The notes under the pieces were generated by a model. The model was not told where the DNA came from. It saw nothing but the letters and a program-made list of their open reading frames with translations, and ran no database searches. From Bacteroidota bacterium (lineage in GTDB: Bacteria > Bacteroidota > Bacteroidia > Chitinophagales > Chitinophagaceae), in contig JAFDXG010000064.1 in the NCBI GenBank assembly GCA_018268105.1, positions 1 to 38,091 of the forward strand: a stretch of DNA of 38,091 nt, given 5' to 3'. The translations under genes were made by a program, and so were the position numbers. Positions 1 through 7,490 of the stretch are shown here, piece by piece (position 1 is the stretch's first letter; each line of letters starts with the position of its first letter).

Positions 1-13
1 AAAAATGGTTGGT
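1..13 (+). repeat. IS left terminal inverted repeat
   Basis: The sequence aaaaatggttggt is the exact reverse complement of 1238-1250. It starts at window base 1, so its outer boundary is unknown. Confidence 0.8.
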
Positions 14-125
14 GACATTATGGAATAAAATACTTTTATTGCATTTATCAACTAAAAGAGGAAGCAGGCTCTGCTGGAGAGCAACCTGCCAGCAATTAAG
101 TTGATGCTGTTACAATAAAGAAAAG

Positions 126-151
126 AGACTGTTTTTAGCAGTCTTTTTTTT
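126..151 (+). terminator. Hairpin plus T-run near the left IS end
   Basis: The arms AGACTG (126-131) and CAGTCT (139-144) pair around a 7-nt loop and are followed on the plus strand by an eight-T run. On the minus strand the same stem is followed only by CTTTTC. It can therefore stop plus-strand transcription entering the element from outside. More weakly, it can also end the transposase transcript, whose stop codon lies about 40 nt away. Confidence 0.65.
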
Positions 152-183
152 ATTTATTGGGTAGCCCAATGGCTTAAAAAAAC

Positions 184-1159
184 TCAAAGCTTGGATTTGT
201 TGTTGAAGTAGATATACCACTTAATGAAGTTGATACGATGCTCCTTTGTTAAGCCACGGTGTAAATCCAAGTGGTTTTTTAAGTGCCCAAAGTAAGACTC
301 TATGCTATTGGTTGTTTTAGGTATTTTATCATTATCTAAATACCAAAACATATTCGGCAAAGCCCGTTTTATGGTAAGAAAAGAACGGCGTATAAATTTA
401 TGCTTATACCAGTACCTTCCCGTTTCCGGCTTGAATGATTTTTCACTTAAAAAGACTTTATACTTGAGTTCCCACTGTTGTAATTGCTGTATAAAATACT
501 GCCTGTCATTGTGTGTTTTTATTAAATGAATATAGCCTGCCAAAGTCCTTAATTCTTTACCGGCATCGTACATGGGATTGGCTGTAAGCCACAACAGGCA
601 CATTCTCTGGATGTGTACCAGGCATCGTTGCACCAGTACCTTAGGCATTACTTTTTTAATAGCTTTCAGTGTTGCTTTATGACCATCGGTAGTAATGCTG
701 TCTATCTGCAGGCCAAGCTTCAAAAGGTTTTCTAAATCTTCCTTAATCTCCTCATATCGTTCAGCATCTGAGAAACGGAAAAGTTGGGTGTAGCTTAGTA
801 AATCATCCTGATAACATACCACACAAAACCGTTTGAAGTAAGTGGCATCTACCCGTAAATAAACATTGTCGTGATGGATAATTGGCGTTACAGGTGCTTT
901 AGATAAGAAGTAGTAGAAGGTTCGTTGCAGGGTATCTTTTGACAATTTACTATCTCGTTGCAGGGTCTTATACGTTTGTCTTTCCAGCACCCATTTTTTA
1001 AACCATATAAACCGGTTCTCAATACTTTGAAGTTTATCATTGCTGGTAAATAGTAAGCCGCAATTTTTGCATTTAAACCGTTGCTTATTGTGTCGTTTTC
1101 CCCAACCTATTACATCTAACGATGAACAGCTCCAACAGCGCTTTTTTTAAATTTTTCAT
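184..1159 (-). CDS. IS256-family transposase with N-terminal zinc ribbon, start out of frame
   Basis: This gene encodes the transposase that would cut and rejoin the IS ends. The conventional open frame runs from a GTG at 990 (268 residues) and carries the DDE residues: D48 in RVDATYF, D102 in TTDGHKA and E231 in TNSIESYFG. A C-x2-H pair (C123, H126) precedes the helical insertion. The same frame stays open upstream to 1146 and encodes a zinc ribbon, CWSC (about 1137-1126) and CKNC (1071-1060), so the real protein is about 320 residues. That frame has no ATG or GTG before a TAA at 1149-1147. The only good ATG, at 1159, is one frame off and meets a stop after about 25 codons. One extra A in the A7 tract (1142-1148) would join them. 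Either the gene decayed by a single-base loss or slippage on the A-tract is used. The family call rests on motif order and the C-terminal HRGL..R..F..WY signature. Confidence 0.75.
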
Positions 1160-1163
1160 ACAC

Positions 1164-1197
1164 AAAAAAAGCTATGTGAAACGACTTTCACATAGCT
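1164..1197 (-). terminator. Perfect 12-bp hairpin plus T7 immediately upstream of the transposase
   Basis: The arms AGCTATGTGAAA (1170-1181) and TTTCACATAGCT (1186-1197) pair perfectly around the loop CGAC. On the minus strand the stem is followed by seven T residues and then, within a few bases, by the transposase ATG at 1159. It would stop minus-strand transcripts arriving from the pafA side before they reach the transposase. If the promoter lies in 1198-1250, it would instead act as an attenuator or structured leader. Confidence 0.75.
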
Positions 1198-1237
1198 CTC
1201 TTCAAAATCAATACAGTATTAGATCTTAGCAGATTTT

Positions 1238-1250
1238 ACCAACCATTTTT
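1238..1250 (-). repeat. IS right terminal inverted repeat
   Basis: The sequence accaaccattttt is the exact reverse complement of bases 1-13 and marks the transposase-proximal end of the element. Confidence 0.8.
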
Positions 1251-1276
1251 CAGTATTATACCTACAATATGCCACA

Positions 1277-1304
1277 AATGCACGAATGTATTAATTCGTG
1301 CATT
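1277..1304. repeat. Perfect 11-bp inverted repeat after pafA
   Basis: AATGCACGAAT (1277-1287) and ATTCGTGCATT (1294-1304) flank a 6-nt loop. A further GCC/GGC pair lies outside a 3-nt internal mismatch. The hairpin sits between the pafA stop (1351) and the IS end and could form the 3' end of the pafA transcript, but its T-run is poor (TTTG). The ATTCGTGCATTCG wording resembles dispersed intergenic repeats of Bacteroidota, which is an inference from memory. Confidence 0.6.
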
Positions 1305-1350
1305 CGCGGCTCTTGTATTTATCAATATACTGCTTCCAAATAATTGCCCC

Positions 1351-3009
1351 TTATCTCCCGCCGGTTAGTTCAGTAATAGGTTGCCCTATACATCCGCTTG
1401 GCATTTGCAGGTGCAAAAGAGCTGCGAGCGTAGCTGAAATATCTGTCATGCCGGTAATGCGGTTGGTGTATCCAGGCTTAATTTTCCATCCCATCCATAC
1501 CAGGGGTATGTGTGCATCGTAAGGATACCAGGTGCCATGAGTAGCACCTTTAATGCTTCCTCCTTTCCATGTGGGTTGGGGTATTACCATAAAGTCGCCG
1601 CTGCGCTTCATATTATAACCTTTGATCAGCATATTTTTTATCAGATCCGGAATAGGAGCAGTGGAAAGGGAGACAACGGGTAATACCATTGCGATACCCT
1701 TAACTTTCATTAATAGAGATGTAATTGTTTTTTCAACTGTTGAATGATCAATATTTTTCCTGTCAAACTCTTCCCAGTTCATATACAACTGGTAGTTGGC
1801 AAATGAGAGGATTGGATTTTCTATACCAAATTGTTTTTGCAATGCTGCAACCACCGGTTTTGCAAATTCATCATCGGTAATGGCGCCTGAAGGCATTTTG
1901 TTTTCAAGATAGTAACCCGGAGATTCAGATACAGCATGATCTGCAGTAATGAAGAATAAATAATTGTTTTTACCAAAACGTTTGTCGAGATAATTAAAGA
2001 ATGCAGCCAGGTCTTTATCCAGTCTGAGGTAATCGTCCTCCTGTTCGATTGAGTTAGGTCCATAAGTATGTCCTATAGCGTCAGGACTCGAAAAGCTGAT
2101 AGCAAGAAAATCAGTAAAGTTTCCCCCGCCTAAGTTGTAACCTTCAATGGCTGCTTTTGCGAAATCAAAGGTGATTGAATTGCCATGTGGTGTGTTAACG
2201 ATTGCCCCGAAATTCTTGCCTTTGAATTGTTTTAGTTTGTGCGGAAAAACAGGTTTAGTATCGCCATTGGCGGTATTTTCGTAAGCTTTATCGTCTGCAG
2301 TACTCAATGTATAAGTATTGATCGGGTACAAGGTTTCCCAATCTTTGTCAAGATAAGAATCAACTGCACCTTTTGCATTAAATCGTTTGGCCCATTCCGG
2401 TAGATCATTCATGTAATAGCTGCTGGATACAAAATGACCGTCTTTCCGGTTAAACCAGAAAGCAGCGGTAGCTGCATGACCGGCGGGCAGGATGGATGCC
2501 CTGTCTTTTATGGCCACACCTACCGTTTTGCTTTGATAATTAGAGGCAATCCGCAATTGATCGGTAATGGTAGTTGTAAGGTTGTTATGAGGGGATTGAC
2601 CTGTTGAGTTACCTTCGGAGCCTATTAACTGAGTAGATTCATCATCCACACAGCCAATGTTCTTTCCTTTTTCGCGGTCAAACCAGTCGTTACCCACAAT
2701 GCCATGTATGGCAGGCACAGAACCGGTATATACGCAGGTATGCCCGCAGGCAGTAATGGTAGGTGAATAATCTATCATGGTATTCTCACAAGAGAATCCC
2801 TCTTGTAATAATCTTTTAAAGCCACCTTCTGAGTACCTGTTTTGAAAGCGGTATAGATAGTCCCAACGCATCTGGTCCACCATCATGCCTACTACAATTT
2901 TAGGTTTGTTTTCCGTTGGAGAAGATTTCTTTACTGTTTGAGCTTGTGCTGTGCATACTGCGAACAAAAATAATCCAGCGAGGATGGTTTTGATATTCTT
3001 CCAATTCAT
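1351..3009 (-). CDS. pafA: PafA-type alkaline phosphatase (alkaline phosphatase superfamily)
   Basis: This enzyme hydrolyses phosphate monoesters in the periplasm or outside the cell. The 552-residue protein starts with a signal peptide (hydrophobic 8-20, cleavage near AQAQ, 21-24). The superfamily core follows: metal ligand D45 in MMVDQMRWDY, the probable nucleophile T86 in PTITACGHT, N107 in GNDWFD, and the PafA-type phosphate clamp K168/R170 in AIKDRAS. A late ADH motif supplies further metal ligands. These residues match the phosphate-insensitive PafA described from Elizabethkingia (Chryseobacterium) meningoseptica, where T79, N100, K162 and R164 play these roles, so activity in the presence of phosphate is likely. 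It is the last of four minus-strand phosphorus-scavenging genes. A 126-bp gap separates it from the upstream gene, so it may have its own promoter. Confidence 0.9.
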   Translation of the reverse strand: MNWKNIKTILAGLFLFAVCTAQAQTVKKSSPTENKPKIVVGMMVDQMRWDYLYRFQNRYSEGGFKRLLQEGFSCENTMIDYSPTITACGHTCVYTGSVPAIHGIVGNDWFDREKGKNIGCVDDESTQLIGSEGNSTGQSPHNNLTTTITDQLRIASNYQSKTVGVAIKDRASILPAGHAATAAFWFNRKDGHFVSSSYYMNDLPEWAKRFNAKGAVDSYLDKDWETLYPINTYTLSTADDKAYENTANGDTKPVFPHKLKQFKGKNFGAIVNTPHGNSITFDFAKAAIEGYNLGGGNFTDFLAISFSSPDAIGHTYGPNSIEQEDDYLRLDKDLAAFFNYLDKRFGKNNYLFFITADHAVSESPGYYLENKMPSGAITDDEFAKPVVAALQKQFGIENPILSFANYQLYMNWEEFDRKNIDHSTVEKTITSLLMKVKGIAMVLPVVSLSTAPIPDLIKNMLIKGYNMKRSGDFMVIPQPTWKGGSIKGATHGTWYPYDAHIPLVWMGWKIKPGYTNRITGMTDISATLAALLHLQMPSGCIGQPITELTGGR

Positions 3010-3135
3010 TATAAAAATAAATTTAGTGTATGTTGTTTATGAATAAAATTGCTTTCTTTGGTTGAACATACCCATTGAAGGGACATAGGTGCAATGTAAT
3101 ACTTTTGTTTTTAAGAATTTTAATCATTGTTTTTT

Positions 3136-4389
3136 TTAATCCTCCACCAGTTTGTTTTTCTTTCCTTTCTGTTTAATTAATTTAAAAGTATCAAAAAGAT
3201 CGCCTGTGGCTGTATAGCTTTTATAGGAAAGAGTGTTGCCATCTACGGTAATAAGCTGAAACAACTGGGTATGCCCGCCATTCTTGTCCATCCAGGGCTT
3301 TTGGTTTTCTTTATACATTTTTGCACCACTCATCGAAATAACATACATAGTACCTGAATTCTCATGCCCGGTAGCACCGTCAATTTTTTTCATACCTCTT
3401 GCATACGCATGGTCGTGTCCCTGCATCACAAGATCTACTTTGTATTTATCAAATAATGGTTTAAAATTATCACGCATCCAGGGGTTGTCTCTTTGTGGCG
3501 CAATTGAATAAATAGGGTGATGGAAAATCACACAGGTCCATTTATTGGGGTTGTGCTGCAATACCGAATCTAACCATTGTTTCTGACTTTCCAGGTCGGC
3601 AGGCACTTCTTCGGCCTGATTGGAGTTGAGTGAAATAAAACGCATTCCCTGTATATCACTAAAGTAAGCAGTTTCTTTTACCCCTTCAGGTCCATTTTCA
3701 GGAAGTGTAAACTGCGGGCGCCAGAATGCCGAAAGTTTATCGCCTTTTGTTTTTGCATATTCATGATTGCCGGGCGACATGATACCGGGTATTGTACTAT
3801 GAATAAAATTACCTGCATAAAACAATTCGCCCCATTCATGATCAAACTCTCCGCGATTGACAATATCACCTGCATACATTATAGCATTTGCTTCAGGCAT
3901 TTTAGCGTATGCTGCTCTTATTACGCCTGACCACAATGATTTAATGCCTGCCTGTACATCTCCAAAATAAATGAAAGACAATTTATCTCCCGGAAGACCG
4001 GCAGTAGTAATGTGAAACCACTCGCTCCAATGGTTTTCAGTACCTACACGGTACATATATCTGGTTTTCGGCTTCAGGTTTTTGAATATATAGGAATGAT
4101 AGAATACAGAAATATTGTCATACTGGAACTTTTCAGAATGGGCAACCTGCTTTACTGCTTTTAACGTAGCCATAGGATCTGAACTTGCTTCCATTATTTC
4201 AGCAATACTTGTTGATATGGTATCACAGGTTCTCCATGTTACAGCCAGGGAAGTAGATGGATCTTCTGTCACATTTAACACAATTCTGTCGGGGTCAGGA
4301 CCTGCCGGAAAAGGAATATTTTGCGTATAACCGGTAACTGATATTGCTGTTAATAAAAGAAAGGTGAAATTTCTAACTGTTGCTTTCAT
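3136..4389 (-). CDS. Secreted purple-acid-phosphatase-like metallophosphoesterase
   Basis: This is a probable periplasmic phosphoesterase of 417 residues. Its signal peptide is at 1-22 (ending SVTGYTQ). A fibronectin-III-like purple acid phosphatase N domain spans about 33-130, and the calcineurin-type dinuclear metal domain about 137-400. The metal motifs are in canonical order: GDVQ (143-146), GDIV (174-177), GNHE (207-210), HHP (290-292) and GHDHAYA (324-330). The C-terminus is lysine-rich. The substrate cannot be read from the sequence; phosphomonoesters or phosphodiesters are usual for the family. It lies between two alkaline-phosphatase-superfamily genes on the same strand, which supports a joint role in phosphate acquisition. 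A heptamer-repeat array occupies the gap upstream. Confidence 0.88.
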   Translation of the reverse strand: MKATVRNFTFLLLTAISVTGYTQNIPFPAGPDPDRIVLNVTEDPSTSLAVTWRTCDTISTSIAEIMEASSDPMATLKAVKQVAHSEKFQYDNISVFYHSYIFKNLKPKTRYMYRVGTENHWSEWFHITTAGLPGDKLSFIYFGDVQAGIKSLWSGVIRAAYAKMPEANAIMYAGDIVNRGEFDHEWGELFYAGNFIHSTIPGIMSPGNHEYAKTKGDKLSAFWRPQFTLPENGPEGVKETAYFSDIQGMRFISLNSNQAEEVPADLESQKQWLDSVLQHNPNKWTCVIFHHPIYSIAPQRDNPWMRDNFKPLFDKYKVDLVMQGHDHAYARGMKKIDGATGHENSGTMYVISMSGAKMYKENQKPWMDKNGGHTQLFQLITVDGNTLSYKSYTATGDLFDTFKLIKQKGKKNKLVED

Positions 4390-4448
4390 TTTAAGGATTG
4401 AAATATTTGTTTTGATGAATTGTATTTAAGGGACAGGATGATTGAACT

Positions 4449-4490
4449 GTGAAACGATAAACGTGAAACGACAAACACCAAACTATACAT
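4449..4490. repeat. Degenerate heptamer array A (unit gnnaaac)
   Basis: Five consecutive 7-nt units run in perfect register: gtgaaac, gataaac, gtgaaac, gacaaac and accaaac (4449-4483), followed by a decayed unit. The array lies in the 102-bp gap between two phosphatase genes. Related arrays occur at 25543-25701, 31523-31590 and 35291-35367. Confidence 0.7.
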
Positions 4491-4491
4491 C

Positions 4492-5592
4492 TCACTTCTC
4501 TTTTATTTGTTGTATTGCATCAGCTATTGGGTGGTTAGCTGTATAATGCAGCCCAAGCAGCGATGCAATAGTTTGTGCAATTTGTTTCTGATACAACTGC
4601 ATGGGTGTTTTTAATTCACCTTTTGCCGGCAGTCCCGGGCCCATTGCTGCAATCCAAATCTGATGAGAATCGGCAATGCGTTTGCTGCCATGACCAGTCC
4701 ATTGTTCCTTTATGATATCACCACGACCATGATCGCAGGTGATAAGTAGAGCTGTTTTGTCTTTGTATTCCGGTGTACTTTGTATATAAGTCCAGATATC
4801 TTTAATCCAGTCATCTACCTGCTTAATAGCATCCAGGTAATCTTTGTACCTGCCTTCATGCGCCCATTCATCAGTTTCTCCATAAGCGATGTAGAGTACT
4901 CTGGGTTTCCTTGCCTTCATATATTCCATAGCCTCGTAATGTGTGAACACATCAAGGCATTCTGCATTGCCAAAAGGTTTATAGGAGTCTTTAAGCATGG
5001 CATTGATCAGTTTTTCTTTTTCGGTAGGATGCGCCCCACCTGTGGGACTATATGCAGCCACAACAGGGAAACCACAGCGTTCCTTATTTAATATCCTGTC
5101 AAAGGCTTCCCATGCGCCAAAGGCGGCTACTTTACCTCTGAAACCAGCCTGCTTATTGATATATTCCAATACTGTGACATGCGGGTTGGGTTTATACTCA
5201 TTGGAGTTGACTGCAGAATCAGGATAACCGGTAAATATTTCGCTGTAGCCGGGATAGGAAAACCAATAGGGGTTTGCATTATCTACTTTATTGTCAAAAG
5301 TTCTGTTACCGTATAATTGCCCATTGGCGGCAATGGTATTCCAAAAGAAGGGCATAAGTTTTTTTCTCCTTTCTTCCGGACTATTGGCCCAATAAGCCTT
5401 ATATATTCCGGCACTATCCCCCTGGTTGAATTTCCGGTTATTGGCTATTTCGGCATCCATGCCCTTAAATACTTCCTGCCAGCGTAATCCGTCAGAAGTA
5501 ATGACAATAATATTTTTTATTTCTTCACCTGTTTTTTGCTGAGCTGCCAGGTAAATAGGGATGAATAAAAACGTTGCGATTATTTTTTTCAT
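4492..5592 (-). CDS. Secreted alkaline-phosphatase-superfamily phosphohydrolase (phosphodiesterase-like)
   Basis: The 366-residue exported enzyme has a short signal peptide (1-18, ending YLAAQQ). Superfamily motifs include metal ligand D34 in ITSDGLRW, the probable nucleophile S112 in WFSYPGYSE (serine where PafA has threonine), GETDEWAH, and TCDHGRGD near residue 285. It lacks the K/R phosphate clamp of the PafA protein downstream, so it is probably not a simple duplicate. It may act on phosphodiesters or another phosphorylated substrate; the exact substrate is unknown. A HGS motif (WTGHGSKR) supplies a late histidine ligand. It shares strand and neighbourhood with pafA and the purple acid phosphatase, separated from the latter by the array at 4449-4490. 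Confidence 0.82.
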   Translation of the reverse strand: MKKIIATFLFIPIYLAAQQKTGEEIKNIIVITSDGLRWQEVFKGMDAEIANNRKFNQGDSAGIYKAYWANSPEERRKKLMPFFWNTIAANGQLYGNRTFDNKVDNANPYWFSYPGYSEIFTGYPDSAVNSNEYKPNPHVTVLEYINKQAGFRGKVAAFGAWEAFDRILNKERCGFPVVAAYSPTGGAHPTEKEKLINAMLKDSYKPFGNAECLDVFTHYEAMEYMKARKPRVLYIAYGETDEWAHEGRYKDYLDAIKQVDDWIKDIWTYIQSTPEYKDKTALLITCDHGRGDIIKEQWTGHGSKRIADSHQIWIAAMGPGLPAKGELKTPMQLYQKQIAQTIASLLGLHYTANHPIADAIQQIKEK

Positions 5593-5727
5593 TTGTATAA
5601 TTTTATTGTCTGATTTATTAATACACTATGATATCAAATGATATTCTTTACTTCAATGCAATACAATTCGCTTCATTGCGATTACCGACTTCGTCTTTAG
5701 TATGACTGCTCCTGCGGCATACAACTT

Positions 5728-7377
5728 CTATTTGGCTGGATAGTATTTATCAAGCCACTTAAGCATTTTACTAAATACATCTACCACAGCTTCAGGGCCT
5801 ACTCCGTGTTTTTCTTCTGGATAGATTTCCAACTCAGAGGGTATATGCAATTCCTGCAACCTGTTGTACAGTTTCTTTGCCTGGCTTACATCTACCAGCG
5901 GGTCTTTGCCTCCGTGAAATAGTATAGTAGGCACTGCTGTTGTTTCGGAAAGGTGCCATAGCGGACTTGCGTCTTTGGTAATCTGTGCATTTACATCTTT
6001 TTCACCAAGAAAGCGTATAACTATATTATCCGCATCACTTCCATCAGGGCGAATGGATTTATCTGTAAAATCTGTAGGTCCCCACAAATCTACTACGGTC
6101 TTTACCTGTTTTTTGTCATCATACCCATAAGCATATAACATGGCAAGGTGACCGCCTGCACTGCCACCCATTAACGCATATTCGTTTCCGTTATAGTCGT
6201 ATTTTTTGGCATTCTTTGATATAAAAGCGATCAGTTTTTTTACATCTTCTATTTGTGCCGGAAACCGGTTTAGGGTATCTTTTACCAGTCTGTAATTCAT
6301 AGAAGCTACTACATAACCCCGTTTACCGGCAAGCTCATCTATTAATTGTTTGGGAAATTCCGACTTATCGCCCCTGCTCCATCCGCCTCCATGTATGTAT
6401 ATAATTACTTTAGCACCAGGACGGAGGTCTTTGGGGATATAAGCATCAAAGGTATTTTGATCATCAGAGGCATTTCCATATTTGATATTTTTTAATTCGC
6501 GGTAACCCCGGCTACGGTATTTTGCATAGGGATCAACAATGGTAAGATCACGACCAAGTCCGTTTCTCAATCCGTTTTTATTCAGGTATTCAATAAGCGC
6601 TTTCGGATGATCAGTTTGTATTCCCTGAATTCCTTTTGATAATGCGGTATTCCATATTTCCGGATCTTCTTTATCACTTTCCACATCCATCCAAACAGCT
6701 ACATTATTATCGTTTGCCGCGGCAATCATAGATGTGTCATAGATATTGTCGAGTACCTGTAAGGATGCCTGACTCAGAAAAAAAGATAATTGCTCTTTAT
6801 TGGTAATTCCTTCTATTGTACTGGCGATGATTGGAATTTGGGGAGCAATCTCGCGCCACTTTTTATAATGCGGCACACTGTTTATATATACTGCTACCTG
6901 ATTTTCCATGCCTGCAGCCTGAATTTGTCTGAATGTTTCGGCTACATCTGCATCTTTAAAATCGAGGTATATATTGATTTTGTTTTTGCAGGTTTTTAAT
7001 ACTTCATCAAAAGTGGGGATCCGGTATACTTTTTTTGAAGGCTTGTTTTTATTATTGACTTTTAGTTGTTGAATTTCGGCAAGGGTGAGGTCTTTAACTT
7101 TCCCGGTACCATTTGTCATGCGGTCTACTGTGGCATCATGTTGCAATACAAGATATCCGTCTTTGGTAGTACGCAGATCTATCTCTGCATAGTCGGCACC
7201 GCTTTTTATTGCTTCTTTCAGTGCGGCAATCGTATTTTCAGGAACTTTCGTATGATCGCCCCTGTGAGCAATTACTACAAGGTTATACTTTGTTTTGGGT
7301 AGAACTGCTGTTCCTTCCTGTGCCAGGATACCTGATATACATAACCAGGAAATGAGTAAGGATACAATACTTTTCAT
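5728..7377 (-). CDS. Secreted fusion: glycerophosphodiester phosphodiesterase + alpha/beta-hydrolase esterase
   Basis: The 549-residue protein joins two enzymes. The chosen ATG at 7377 is followed directly by a signal peptide (MKSIVSLLIS, cleavage near ILAQ), whereas an upstream in-frame ATG at 7431 would bury it. The N-terminal GDPD domain (about 30-275) shows HRG (38-40), PENT (46-49), E65xD67 and HD (80-81), the acid-base and metal residues for splitting glycerophosphodiesters into glycerol-3-phosphate and an alcohol. The C-terminal domain (about 290-549) is an alpha/beta hydrolase of the BD-FAE/HSL type, with oxyanion motif HGGGW near 325, nucleophile motif GGSAGGH near 404, an acid in GGKDPLVD and a histidine in EKHG. 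The pairing suggests sequential deacylation and head-group release from phospholipids, though this is inferred. It is the most upstream gene of the phosphorus-scavenging row. Confidence 0.88.
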   Translation of the reverse strand: MKSIVSLLISWLCISGILAQEGTAVLPKTKYNLVVIAHRGDHTKVPENTIAALKEAIKSGADYAEIDLRTTKDGYLVLQHDATVDRMTNGTGKVKDLTLAEIQQLKVNNKNKPSKKVYRIPTFDEVLKTCKNKINIYLDFKDADVAETFRQIQAAGMENQVAVYINSVPHYKKWREIAPQIPIIASTIEGITNKEQLSFFLSQASLQVLDNIYDTSMIAAANDNNVAVWMDVESDKEDPEIWNTALSKGIQGIQTDHPKALIEYLNKNGLRNGLGRDLTIVDPYAKYRSRGYRELKNIKYGNASDDQNTFDAYIPKDLRPGAKVIIYIHGGGWSRGDKSEFPKQLIDELAGKRGYVVASMNYRLVKDTLNRFPAQIEDVKKLIAFISKNAKKYDYNGNEYALMGGSAGGHLAMLYAYGYDDKKQVKTVVDLWGPTDFTDKSIRPDGSDADNIVIRFLGEKDVNAQITKDASPLWHLSETTAVPTILFHGGKDPLVDVSQAKKLYNRLQELHIPSELEIYPEEKHGVGPEAVVDVFSKMLKWLDKYYPAK

Positions 7378-7490
7378 ATGTACAATATTTAAATCTCTTA
7401 TCAACATGAAAACTTTACATTGCAGGAGCAAAAAAAATATAGATTATACTCATGTTTTTCGTTTGATGTTTCCCGTTTTCCGCATCACTG

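Larger units (their letters stand above)
1..1250 (-). mobile_element. Complete insertion sequence, IS256-related (variant Zn-binding type)
   Basis: The first 13 bases (aaaaatggttggt) recur as a perfect inverted copy at 1238-1250, and similarity continues imperfectly for a few bases inward. The pair encloses one transposase gene on the minus strand and nothing else recognisable. The inferred size of about 1.25 kb suits a single-transposase IS. The left end coincides with the window edge, so the repeat may extend outside and the target-site duplication cannot be tested. The element lies about 100 bp downstream of the pafA stop codon and does not interrupt a recognisable gene on its right side. 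Confidence 0.8.

Noticed and set aside
1..120. Passenger gene or end of a truncated CDS at the left of the IS
   Set aside because: All three plus-strand frames contain early stops and the segment lies inside the IS; only a small imperfect hairpin (around 65-92) is visible.
3102..3109. TActTTTG on the plus strand upstream of pafA
   Set aside because: It matches the -7 box but points away from every plausible plus-strand gene start nearby.
4780..5091. 103-codon plus-strand ORF inside the alkaline-phosphatase-superfamily gene
   Set aside because: It is antisense to an enzyme with intact catalytic motifs and has no features of its own.
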